Notes under the pieces: model-generated | Database searches by the model: none | Told to the model about the DNA's origin: nothing | Seen by the model: the letters and a program-made list of their open reading frames with translations, nothing else | Program-made: the position numbers and the translations under genes | Assembly (NCBI GenBank): GCA_044344145.1 | Contig: JBIJDM010000101.1 | Span: forward strand, 1-9,521 | Direction: 5' to 3' | Source of the DNA: JBAXGE01 sp044344145 | Lineage (GTDB): Bacteria; Planctomycetota; Phycisphaerae; WQYP01 | Length of the DNA: 9,521 nt | Part shown: positions 1 through 6,743 of the stretch, piece by piece | Numbering within the stretch: the first letter of the stretch is position 1 | Layout: each line of letters starts with the position of its first letter

Positions 1-47
1 GGGGTCGGGTGGTGTGAGGGTGGGAGTGTGAGCCGATGACTGATAAA

Positions 48-77
48 GCGGTAAAGCCGGGGTACCGGCATTACCGC
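48..77. repeat. Interrupted hairpin, first of a related pair
   Basis: Positions 48-54 (GCGGTAA) pair with 71-77 (TTACCGC), and 56-60 (GCCGG) pair with 65-69 (CCGGC). One A/A mismatch (55/70) interrupts the stem, and the loop is GGTA. It resembles the next hairpin at 87-107. There is no T-run after it on the plus strand; on the minus strand it is followed by TTTATC, so a weak minus-strand terminator is possible. It could also be a protein-binding site or a structured RNA. The function is unknown. Confidence 0.5.
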
Positions 78-86
78 ACTCCACGA

Positions 87-107
87 AATGTCGGGGATAC
101 CGACATT
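87..107. repeat. Perfect 8-bp hairpin, second of a related pair
   Basis: Positions 87-94 (AATGTCGG) pair perfectly with 100-107 (CCGACATT) around the loop GGATA. The core GTCGG-GGATA-CCGAC parallels GCCGG-GGTA-CCGGC of the preceding hairpin, and one stem pair changes from C:G to T:A while still pairing. Both copies continue with CATTA on the right side. This looks like a duplicated structured element, of unknown role. Confidence 0.5.
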
Positions 108-139
108 AAAGACGGGGGGAATGTGGGCGCCGGTTGGCC

Positions 140-167
140 GTGACAATCTCGTTATTGCGAATATAAA
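140..167 (+). promoter_or_regulatory. Candidate sigma70-type promoter for the DUF4126-glgB operon
   Basis: A GTGACA box (140-145, five of six matches to TTGACA) lies 16 bases before TATAAA (162-167, five of six matches to TATAAT). Transcription would begin near 174, giving a leader of about 160 bases before the first start codon at 337. A second -10-like TATAAT at 282-287 lacks a clear -35 partner and is a weaker alternative. The call rests on consensus matching only. Confidence 0.4.
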
Positions 168-200
168 CGTGGTGCAGGGGCTTGAAAAGGGCGGTTTTGG

Positions 201-240
201 GGTTTTGCTGTCTATCCGTCGCGTATTAGACAGCGGAACC
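201..240 (+). promoter_or_regulatory. Long-stem leader hairpin, possible attenuator or terminator
   Basis: Positions 201-214 pair with 227-240 over 14 base pairs when read as RNA. Twelve are Watson-Crick pairs and two are U:G wobbles (205/236 and 206/235). The loop is 12 bases (215-226). The inner eight pairs (GCTGTCTA with TAGACAGC) are perfect. The stem is followed by AATTTTGCC, a short T-run, so it is a weak candidate intrinsic terminator. It lies between the candidate promoter at 140-167 and the first gene, so it could be an attenuator, or could end transcripts entering from the left. No known riboswitch family was recognised. Confidence 0.45.
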
Positions 241-336
241 AATTTTGCCTGATGTGTGTCGGTCGGGGCTGGTTCGGCGGATATAATCGCAGGTGGCCGG
301 AAAGGTGGCCAGAGCGGTTGCTTAGGAGATGTGTTT

Positions 337-945
337 ATGTTGGAAATCCTGAGTGGTTTTGGGTTGGCTTCGGCGGCGGGTTTGAATGCGTATATTCCGC
401 TGTTGACCATGGGCATTATGCACCGGACCGGGACCATTACGTTGGCGCCGGGCTATGATGTGATCGGCAGTTGGCCGGTGCTCATCACGGTGGGCATTCT
501 GCTGATTGTGGAAATTGTCGTGGACAAGATTCCCGGCGCGGACCATGTGAATGATGTGATCCAGACCTTTGTGCGGCCCACGGTGGGGGCGCTGATGTTT
601 TCGGCGTCGGCGGGATCGCTGTCGTATGTGCCGACGTGGTTGCCGGTGGTGGGTGGGTTGGTGATGGCGGGTGGGGTGCATACCGCGAAGGCGGCGGTGC
701 GGCCGGTGGTGAATCTGACCACGTTTGGGCTGGGCGCGCCGGTGGCGAGTGTCATTGAGGATGTGTTCGCAACGATCATGAGTCTGCTGGCAATTTTGTT
801 GCCGATCCTGGTAATCTTGCTGGTGATTGTGCTGGGTGTGTTAATATGGCTTACATTCAAGTGGTTCTGGGGCCGTAAGGCCTCCGCGTCCGTGGCGGTG
901 CAGGTACCGATGCGGGTGGCGACCACATCACCTTTGCGTCCGTAA
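337..945 (+). CDS. DUF4126 family membrane protein
   Basis: This 202-residue hydrophobic protein resembles the DUF4126 family of bacterial inner-membrane proteins, whose function is unknown. Recognisable features are the N-terminal GLNAYIPLL stretch (residues 15-23), the polar signature DKIPGADHVND (63-73) followed by R80-P81, and HTAK (115-118) followed by R122-P123. Membrane segments are apparent around residues 5-25, 47-62, 100-114 and 148-172, and the C-terminal tail after residue 178 is basic. The ATG at 337 was chosen because AGGAG at 324-328 sits 8 bases upstream; an in-frame open stretch reaches further left to 256 but has no comparable ribosome site. It is the first gene of the plus-strand cluster, ending 14 bases before the branching enzyme. 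It might transport something or organise the membrane, but nothing in the sequence decides this. Confidence 0.82.
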   Translation: MLEILSGFGLASAAGLNAYIPLLTMGIMHRTGTITLAPGYDVIGSWPVLITVGILLIVEIVVDKIPGADHVNDVIQTFVRPTVGALMFSASAGSLSYVPTWLPVVGGLVMAGGVHTAKAAVRPVVNLTTFGLGAPVASVIEDVFATIMSLLAILLPILVILLVIVLGVLIWLTFKWFWGRKASASVAVQVPMRVATTSPLRP

Positions 946-959
946 CGAAGGATGTCCCC

Positions 960-3011
960 TTGCGCCGAAAAAATGTGCCCACCGATGGAACCGGATTGAT
1001 CCAGCAAGACCCCTGGCTGGAGCCGTATCGGCAGGAATTGGTGCAGCGGTTCCAGCACTATCAGGCCGTGCGCGGCGAAATTGACAAGCGGGGCGGTTTG
1101 TTGGGGCTGATCAGTCAGGGGCATGAATATTTTGGCTTCACGCGCGGGACGCTGGATGGGCAGGATGGGGTGTGGTATCGCGAATGGGCGCCCGGGGCGC
1201 AGGGGCTGTGGCTGGTGGGGGATTTCAATGAGTGGAACCGCCGGGCCTGTGCGCTGACGCGCGATGAGTTCGGGGTGTGGAGTGTGTTTCTGCCCGATGC
1301 GCTGTGGGGCCAGCGGCTGGTGCATGGCAGCAAAATCAAGGTGCATGTGAAAAGCGAATTGGGCGAACTGGACCGGCTGCCGGCGTATATCCGCCGGGTG
1401 GTGCAGGAGCCGAATTCCCCGCTGTTTGTCGGGCAATACTGGGCCCCGCCGGCGTATCAATGGCAGAACCGCATCCCGAAGTTGAAGACCGCGCTGCGGG
1501 TGTATGAGGCCCATGTGGGCATGGCGGGCGAGGAAGGGCGGGTGCACAGCTTTGCGGAGTTTACAGCGAACACGCTGCCGCGGATTGCGTCCCTGGGGTA
1601 TAACGCGGTGCAGTTGATGGCGGTGATGGAGCATCCGTACTATGGGTCGTTCGGCTATCACGTGAGTAATTTTTATGCGGTGTCCAGCCGCTTTGGCACG
1701 CCGGAGGAACTCAAGGCGCTGATTGACGCGGCCCATGGGCTGGGCATCCGGGTCATCATGGATATCATCCACAGCCACAGCGTGAAGAACTTCATGGAAG
1801 GGCTGAACCGGTTTGATGGGACTGATTTCCAATATTTCCACGGCGGGCCGCGCGGGCAGCATGTGGCGTGGGATTCGCTGTGTTTTGATTACCGCAAATT
1901 CGAGGTGCAGCGGTTCCTGCTGAGCAATGTGCGGTACTGGCTGGAGGAGTATCACTTCGACGGGTTCCGCTTTGACGGCGTGACCAGCATGTTGTATTTG
2001 GATCACGGGCTGGGCAAAAAATACACCACGTATGCGGAGTATTTTGGGCCGAATGTGGATTGGGACGCGGTGACGTATCTGATGCTGGCCAATGAAGTGG
2101 CGCACTGTGTGCGGCCGGACTGCATCACGATTGCCGAGGATGTTTCGGGCCTGCCGGGGCTGGGCCGGCCGGTGGCGGAGGGCGGGCTGGGGTTTGATTA
2201 CCGGCTGGCGATGGGGATCCCGGATTACTGGATCAAGCTGGTGAAGGAAGTGCCGGACGAAAATTGGCAACTGAGCGATATTTATCACACGCTGCTGAAC
2301 CGCCGGGCGCATGAGAAGCATATTGCGTATGCGGAGAGCCACGATCAGGCGCTGGTGGGCGATAAGACGCTGGCGTTCTGGCTGATGGATCAGGACATGT
2401 ATACGGCGATGGATATTTTTAATCCGAGTCTGAAAGTGGCGCGGGGCGTGGCGCTGCACAAACTGATCCGGCTGCTGACGTTCAGCCTGGGCGGCGAGGG
2501 GTATTTGAACTTCATGGGCAACGAGTTCGGGCATCCCGAGTGGATTGATTTCCCGCGCGAGGGCAACCAGTGGAGTTTTCATTATGCGCGGCGGCAGTGG
2601 AGTCTGGCGGATAACAAGCTGCTCAGGTATCAGGGGTTGCAGGCGTTTGATCAGGCGCTGCAGATGCTGGATAGCAAGTATGGCCTGCTGAGTGATCCGT
2701 TCATTGAACAATTGGCGTGTCACGAGGATACCAAGCAACTGATTTATCGGCGCGGGCCGCTGGTGTTTGTGGTGAATCTGCATCCCACGGAGAGTTATCG
2801 TGATTTGCGGATCCCGGTGCCGGATGCGGAAGATTATCAGGTGATTTTGAATAGTGATGACGCGGCATTCAGCGGGCATAACCGCGTGGCGGTGAATATG
2901 CGTTATCCCGTGCAGGCAGTGCCGATGTATTTCCGCAATCAGAGTGTGCAGCTGTATCTCCCGGCGCGGACGGCGCAGGTGCTGTGTCCGATTAGTCGGG
3001 TGCGAAGCTGA
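960..3011 (+). CDS. glgB: 1,4-alpha-glucan branching enzyme (GH13, eukaryotic-like type)
   Basis: This 683-residue cytoplasmic enzyme is predicted to cut alpha-1,4 glucan chains and re-attach them as alpha-1,6 branches in glycogen. A CBM48-like N-terminal domain is visible near residues 70-130 (EWAPGAQGLWLVGDFNEWN). The GH13 barrel follows with its conserved regions: DIIHSH (268-273), GFRFDG with nucleophile Asp339, AED with acid/base Glu393, and ESHDQ with transition-state stabiliser Asp462. An all-beta C-terminal domain ends near 675. The sequence around 205-275 (LGYNAVQLMAVMEH, SSRFGTPEE) resembles eukaryotic branching enzymes more than the E. coli GlgB type, and the length fits that group. 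The TTG start at 960 is supported by AAGGA at 948-952, 7 bases upstream; no better in-frame ATG is present. No other glycogen gene (synthase, ADP-glucose pyrophosphorylase, phosphorylase) lies in the window. A long open frame on the opposite strand is an antisense artefact. Confidence 0.95.
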   Translation: MRRKNVPTDGTGLIQQDPWLEPYRQELVQRFQHYQAVRGEIDKRGGLLGLISQGHEYFGFTRGTLDGQDGVWYREWAPGAQGLWLVGDFNEWNRRACALTRDEFGVWSVFLPDALWGQRLVHGSKIKVHVKSELGELDRLPAYIRRVVQEPNSPLFVGQYWAPPAYQWQNRIPKLKTALRVYEAHVGMAGEEGRVHSFAEFTANTLPRIASLGYNAVQLMAVMEHPYYGSFGYHVSNFYAVSSRFGTPEELKALIDAAHGLGIRVIMDIIHSHSVKNFMEGLNRFDGTDFQYFHGGPRGQHVAWDSLCFDYRKFEVQRFLLSNVRYWLEEYHFDGFRFDGVTSMLYLDHGLGKKYTTYAEYFGPNVDWDAVTYLMLANEVAHCVRPDCITIAEDVSGLPGLGRPVAEGGLGFDYRLAMGIPDYWIKLVKEVPDENWQLSDIYHTLLNRRAHEKHIAYAESHDQALVGDKTLAFWLMDQDMYTAMDIFNPSLKVARGVALHKLIRLLTFSLGGEGYLNFMGNEFGHPEWIDFPREGNQWSFHYARRQWSLADNKLLRYQGLQAFDQALQMLDSKYGLLSDPFIEQLACHEDTKQLIYRRGPLVFVVNLHPTESYRDLRIPVPDAEDYQVILNSDDAAFSGHNRVAVNMRYPVQAVPMYFRNQSVQLYLPARTAQVLCPISRVRS

Positions 3012-3058
3012 TGGGGGCCTATAATCAGCCGGTGTGGTAATGACCGGAAAGGTTTGCT

Positions 3059-4171
3059 ATGGCGCATAATCCGTTGGAACGTTGGCACGAACAGGCCGAG
3101 GCGCTGTTTCTGCCGTATGGGGCTTTGACGCGGCTGGTGGATACGTATGGGGCGCTGGAATTGGAGTATGCGGCGATTCGGCGCAGCGCGGCGCTGATGG
3201 ACCTGCCGCAGCGGGGGCTGGTGTGTATCGGGGGCAAGGATCGGCGCAGTTTTCTGAATAATCTGGTGACGCAGCAATTAAAGAATCTGACGCCCGGCAC
3301 AGGGACGTATGGCTATATGCTGACGTTGCAGGGGCGGGTGGCGCTGGACTTTGTGGCGCTGGAACATGCGGATAATTTGCTGTTGGATGTGGACCGGCGG
3401 TTGATTGCCAATTTGCTGGTGGAATTGGAAAAACGGCACTTCGCGGAAGATGTGCATATTGCGGATGTGTCGGATACGTATGGGCGGTTGCTGTTGCTGG
3501 GGCCGGAGGCGGGGGCGCTGCTGCAAGCGCATGCGGCGGTGGCGGTGGCGACGCTGAGTGCGGAATATTGCCATACGACGGGCACGCTGGGGGCGACGAC
3601 GTTTACAGTGTATCGGCATGATTTTACGGGTAGTCCGGGGTATGAGTTGATCGTGCCGCAGACGGCGCTGGTGGAGGTGTGGGAGTATTTCACGCGGTTG
3701 CCGGGACCGCCGCCGCATAATTTTCCGTTGGTGCGGCCGATAGGCTGGGCGGCGCTGAATACCGCGCGGATCGAGGCGGGGTGTCCGGTGTTGGGGGTGG
3801 ATATTCTGGAGACGACGTTGCCGATGGAAACCGGCCCGTGGTATGCGCGGGCGGTGGACCCCAACAAGGGGTGTTATCTGGGGCAGGAAGTGGTGGCGCG
3901 GATGCACGCGCGGCAGACGGTGGCGCGGTTGCTGGTGGGGCTGCGCATGGGGGATGAAAAAGTGCCGGTGGCGGGCACGCCGATATTTGATGGGGCGGAA
4001 CCGATTGGGATTATTACCAGCAGTTGTCTGTCGCCGTTGCTGGGGGCCCATGCGATTGCGCTGGGGTATGTGAAGACGCCGTATGCCAAGCCGGGGCGGG
4101 TGCTGGAAGTGCTGGCCGAGGGGGGCCGGAGCAAGGCCACGGTGAGTGAGTTGCCGTTGGTGAAGTTGTAA
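3059..4171 (+). CDS. ygfZ: YgfZ/GcvT-like folate-binding protein
   Basis: This 370-residue protein belongs to the YgfZ/IBA57/CAF17 family, relatives of the glycine cleavage T-protein. They bind tetrahydrofolate and help maintain certain iron-sulfur enzymes, including the radical-SAM enzyme MiaB. The diagnostic signature is clear: KGCYLGQE at residues 270-277, with the key Cys272, followed by R281. The upstream GcvT-like segment RIEAGCPVLGVD (237-248) and the N-terminal GKDRRSFLNNLVTQ (59-72) also fit. The ATG at 3059 has GGAAAGG (3046-3052) 6 bases upstream. It follows glgB by 47 bases and precedes the metal permease by 32 bases, so it is probably co-transcribed. A TATAAT at 3020-3025 could give it an extra internal promoter, but no good -35 accompanies it. 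The family call is firm; the exact client enzymes are not known. Confidence 0.9.
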   Translation: MAHNPLERWHEQAEALFLPYGALTRLVDTYGALELEYAAIRRSAALMDLPQRGLVCIGGKDRRSFLNNLVTQQLKNLTPGTGTYGYMLTLQGRVALDFVALEHADNLLLDVDRRLIANLLVELEKRHFAEDVHIADVSDTYGRLLLLGPEAGALLQAHAAVAVATLSAEYCHTTGTLGATTFTVYRHDFTGSPGYELIVPQTALVEVWEYFTRLPGPPPHNFPLVRPIGWAALNTARIEAGCPVLGVDILETTLPMETGPWYARAVDPNKGCYLGQEVVARMHARQTVARLLVGLRMGDEKVPVAGTPIFDGAEPIGIITSSCLSPLLGAHAIALGYVKTPYAKPGRVLEVLAEGGRSKATVSELPLVKL

Positions 4172-4203
4172 GCTGCCCGTGACCTGCCCACAGGATGATT
4201 CCG

Positions 4204-5268
4204 ATGGAAGTATGGTCCTTTATTACCCGTTATCTGTTTAACGTCTGGACGTTGTGGGTGGAAGCTGCGCCGTGGTTGTTGCTGGGGTTGATATTGGCGG
4301 GGGTGGTGAAGGTGTGGTTGCCGTCGGCACTGATGGCGCGGTGGCTGGGTGGGCGGGGGTGGTGGGTGATTGTGAAAGCGGCCTTGATCGGCACGCCGTT
4401 GCCGTTGTGTTCGTGCAGCGTGCTGCCCGCGGCGTTGGCGCTGCGCAAAGTGGGTGCCTCGAAGGGGGCGACGGTCTCGTTTCTGATTGCCACGCCGGAG
4501 AATGGTGTGGACTCGATCGCGGTTTCGTATGTGCTGCTGGGGCCGTTTATGACAGTGCTGCGGCCGGTGGCGGCGATCTTTAGTGCGGTGGGGGCGGGGG
4601 TGTTGACGGAATTTGTGGCTAAGGATTCCACTGCACCGCTTTCGCCGGCTACCCCGGCAGCGCCGTGCTGTGGGGGTGGTTGTCATGCAGTGGCGGCAAC
4701 GCCAGCGCGCGGACCGGGCGCCAAAGTCCGGGCTGCACTCCACGCCGCGTTGACGGATTTGTGGGATGACATTGCCGGTTGGTTGCTGATTGGCCTAATG
4801 CTGGCGGGGCTGGTGACCACGTTGGTGCCTGCGGGTGCGCTGGCGCAATGGGGCAGCGGGTTGCCGGCGATGCTGGCGATATTGGCGATCGGCGTGCCGA
4901 TGTATGTGTGTGCCACGGCATCCACGCCGGTGGCGGCGGCGCTGCTGTTGGCGGGGATCAGTCCGGGCACGGTGTTGGTATTTCTCTTGGCTGGGCCAGC
5001 GACGAATATCGCTACGGTGGGTGTGGTGGCGCGGGAACTGGGTTGGCGGGCTACGGGGGCGTATCTGGTGGGCATTTGCGGCGGCGCGGTGGGGCTGGGA
5101 TTGCTGACGGATTGGCTGTTGGGTTACTTCCCCATCAATATCGTGGCCCAAACGGCGGATGTGGCGGAATTCCTGCCGCAATGGTTTTCGGTGGGGTGTG
5201 CGGTGCTCTTGCTGGTTTGCGCGGTGCGGCCGCGCTGGAAACGGGTAAGTGCGAAGCCGCAGGTGTAA
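4204..5268 (+). CDS. SO_0444-type Cu/Zn efflux permease
   Basis: This 354-residue polytopic membrane protein of the permease/ArsP-like superfamily most resembles SO_0444-type transporters, which are annotated as exporting copper or zinc. The first half carries GTPLPLCSCSVLPAALALR (64-82), with Cys69 and Cys71 in a membrane-embedded CSC motif, and then FLIATPENGVDS (93-104). The second half repeats the fold, with VPMYVCATASTPVAAAL (231-247) and GPATN (264-268). Between the halves lies a cysteine-rich loop, CCGGGCH (155-161), likely a cytoplasmic or periplasmic metal-binding site. The ATG at 4204 is preferred because AGGA (4192-4195) lies 8 bases upstream. The in-frame ATG at 4195 overlaps that sequence and is a less likely start that would add three residues. 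It is the last gene of the plus-strand cluster and ends 9 bases before a convergent gene. The ion carried cannot be read from the sequence. Confidence 0.88.
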   Translation: MEVWSFITRYLFNVWTLWVEAAPWLLLGLILAGVVKVWLPSALMARWLGGRGWWVIVKAALIGTPLPLCSCSVLPAALALRKVGASKGATVSFLIATPENGVDSIAVSYVLLGPFMTVLRPVAAIFSAVGAGVLTEFVAKDSTAPLSPATPAAPCCGGGCHAVAATPARGPGAKVRAALHAALTDLWDDIAGWLLIGLMLAGLVTTLVPAGALAQWGSGLPAMLAILAIGVPMYVCATASTPVAAALLLAGISPGTVLVFLLAGPATNIATVGVVARELGWRATGAYLVGICGGAVGLGLLTDWLLGYFPINIVAQTADVAEFLPQWFSVGCAVLLLVCAVRPRWKRVSAKPQV

Positions 5269-5277
5269 GCGGATGAC

Positions 5278-6534
5278 TTACTGACTATCCCAAGGCAGGG
5301 CATAGTCATGATCGGAGAGCTGTAATTTTCGCTCGGTGGGAGCCAACACCAAGCCGGGGGCAAGCTTTAATTGCGGATAGGTATCCCGAAAGGCCGTCAG
5401 GCCGCGCGTGTCGCCGCGCGTGGGCTGGGAGGCCAGTTTGATTTCAATGGGGTACAACATGCCATCGCGTTCCAGCACCAGGTCCACTTCCGCACCGGCA
5501 TAGCTGCGCCAATGGTACAGCGTGGGGCCGGTGGCCAGCGTGCTGGCGAGTTTGCGAATCTCGGCCACGACGGCCGATTCAAACAACGCGCCTACCAGCG
5601 GATGCCCGGCGAGTGTCTGGGGCGTGGAGATCATTTGCAGACTGCACGCCAGGCCGGTATCGGTCAGATAACCTTTGGGCTTGCTACTGAGGCGTTTGAT
5701 GGTGTTGCGATGATAGGCCGGGGCCTCGAACCATTGAAATGTGGCCCGCAACGTGGCCAGCCATCGTTGGGTTGTGGTGTAGTTCAGTCCCAGTTCGCGC
5801 CCGAGTTGGGAATGATTGATTTCCTGCGCAGTCAGCGCCCCGGCGAGTTGGACAAAGCGGCCAAATTGCTGCCAGTCCCGCACATCGGCCAGCAGACGCA
5901 CATCGCGTTCGATATAGGTACGCAGATAGGCGCGATGGAACTCGGGAATTAAATCCAGCGACTGGCTGTCGGCCTCGGGTAAAAAACCGCGCCATAGTTG
6001 CTCGTATACATTGCGCCCGGCGGGCAAGCGCGGACAGGCACTGGCCACAAATTGTGCCGGGTCATCCAGATAACGTTTGAGCCAATGCTCCGGGACCAGA
6101 CTTTGCGCCACTTCGGCCAGGCTGAAACCCTCCATATCCAAAAACACCGCGCGGCCTGCCAATGATTCACTCGCGGTTTTCAGGACCGACCATTGCTGCG
6201 AACCGGTCAACAGATATTGCCCCGCGCGACGGGCCGGGCCACCGTCAGGGCCGGCCCGATCCACCCGGCGTTTGATGGCCGCGACCAGTTCGGGGGCATA
6301 TTGAATTTCATCGAGGATCAGTGGGGCGGGATGATTGTCGAGAAACAAATCGGGGTCCTGGCGGGCGTTGCCGACATCCACGGCAGGGTCGAGCACGATA
6401 TTCTGCCAGTGGGGTAATTCATGGCGCAGAAGCGTGCTCTTACCCACCTGCCGGGCGCCGGATATGACGACGACCGGGAAGCTGCTAAGCATGCGTTGTA
6501 GCTTGTCGGCAATGATACGCTTCTTGTAGCTCAT
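5278..6534 (-). CDS. AAA ATPase with DUF4143 domain
   Basis: This 418-residue protein has the layout of the widespread AAA/DUF4143 family. Walker A is GARQVGKST (26-34), Walker B is LILDE (72-76) and a sensor-like LLTGS is at 108-112. The DUF4143 region spans about 203-370. It contains a helix-turn-helix-like stretch, SQLGRELGLNYTTTQRW (242-258), and a PD-(D/E)XK nuclease-like pattern of Asp351, then Glu364 and Lys366 in the EIK motif. Many members sit in accessory or defence-like regions, but their function is mostly unknown. The start at 6534 has no Shine-Dalgarno sequence; a promoter whose expected start is the A of the ATG lies directly before it, suggesting a leaderless mRNA. It converges with the permease gene (9-base gap) and diverges from the hemQ-like gene. 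No partner gene such as an antitoxin is adjacent. Confidence 0.93.
   Translation of the reverse strand: MSYKKRIIADKLQRMLSSFPVVVISGARQVGKSTLLRHELPHWQNIVLDPAVDVGNARQDPDLFLDNHPAPLILDEIQYAPELVAAIKRRVDRAGPDGGPARRAGQYLLTGSQQWSVLKTASESLAGRAVFLDMEGFSLAEVAQSLVPEHWLKRYLDDPAQFVASACPRLPAGRNVYEQLWRGFLPEADSQSLDLIPEFHRAYLRTYIERDVRLLADVRDWQQFGRFVQLAGALTAQEINHSQLGRELGLNYTTTQRWLATLRATFQWFEAPAYHRNTIKRLSSKPKGYLTDTGLACSLQMISTPQTLAGHPLVGALFESAVVAEIRKLASTLATGPTLYHWRSYAGAEVDLVLERDGMLYPIEIKLASQPTRGDTRGLTAFRDTYPQLKLAPGLVLAPTERKLQLSDHDYALPWDSQ
5282..5308. terminator. Hairpin at the convergent gene ends, possible weak terminator
   Basis: TGACTATCCC (5282-5291) pairs with GGG, a bulged C, then ATAGTCA (5298-5308) around the loop AAGGCA, giving ten pairs with one bulge. 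It lies 13 bases after the stop of the plus-strand permease and inside the last codons of the minus-strand ATPase. Neither side has a T-run, so a classic intrinsic terminator is not supported. It may reduce read-through or be chance. Confidence 0.25.
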
Positions 6535-6571
6535 GCTTGAATAATACGTATGCCATCATTATTATTCAAGC
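6535..6571 (-). promoter_or_regulatory. Perfect inverted repeat containing the promoter of the DUF4143 ATPase
   Basis: GCTTGAATAATA (6535-6546) is the exact reverse complement of 6560-6571, with a 13-base spacer. Read on the minus strand, one arm holds TTGAAT (6569-6564) and the other TATTAT (6546-6541), separated by exactly 17 bases, a good sigma70-like -35/-10 pair. The expected start is at 6534, the first base of the ATPase ATG. The arrangement suggests an operator overlapping the promoter, bound by a symmetric repressor, possibly the ATPase itself (inference). Confidence 0.6.
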
Positions 6572-6743
6572 TTCGTGTAGATTTTTACGCATATGGGTAT
6601 AATATACGAGGCGATTATGGGGAGTAATTACGATTATGCGAAAAATTTGTAGGGTCGGCGAAGGCATCATACGTGTTATTTCGGGCTGGTTAATCCCCTC
6701 TGCCGCGCTATGATAGCAGGTACTATTTTACGCGAGGAAACTG
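6572..6743. promoter_or_regulatory. AT-rich divergent spacer with candidate plus-strand promoter elements
   Basis: This stretch is clearly richer in A and T than the neighbouring genes. Two -10-like sequences face the hemQ-like gene: TATAAT at 6598-6603, inside the palindrome GTATAATATAC (6597-6607), and TATGAT at 6709-6714, inside the palindrome GCTATGATAGC (6707-6717). Neither has a convincing -35. The second would give a short leader ending at the GAGGA ribosome site (6734-6738). An 8-base direct repeat CGATTATG occurs at 6612-6619 and 6631-6638. No small gene was supported here. Confidence 0.3.

Noticed and set aside
1..71. A minus-strand open frame with ATG at 71-69 and a GGAG upstream, running off the left edge
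   Set aside because: Only 23 codons are visible, without recognisable protein features, and the start lies inside the hairpin at 48-77. It is possible but not supported.
301..330. A tRNA-like stretch (GGTGGCCAGAGCGGTTGC) resembling the D-arm of tRNA-Ser or tRNA-Leu
   Set aside because: No anticodon arm, T-arm or acceptor pairing follows; the sequence runs straight into the ribosome site and start of the DUF4126 gene.
256..336. An upstream in-frame extension of the DUF4126 protein
   Set aside because: The added 27 residues are not membrane-like, and AGGAG at 324-328 clearly serves the ATG at 337.
453..2879. An 808-codon open frame on the minus strand opposite glgB
   Set aside because: It lies antisense to a branching enzyme with all catalytic motifs. 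Its product is a His/Arg/Pro/Gln-rich string with no domain-like pattern, as expected from the mirror of strongly biased codons.
3278..4051. A 257-codon minus-strand open frame opposite ygfZ, and similar ones over the permease and VWA genes
   Set aside because: They are shadows of well-supported genes, with Arg/His/Pro/Gln-rich composition and no recognisable domains.
5278..6743. A toxin-antitoxin or defence system around the DUF4143 ATPase
   Set aside because: No adjacent small antitoxin, nuclease or other defence gene is present. The neighbours are a metal permease and a HemQ-like enzyme.
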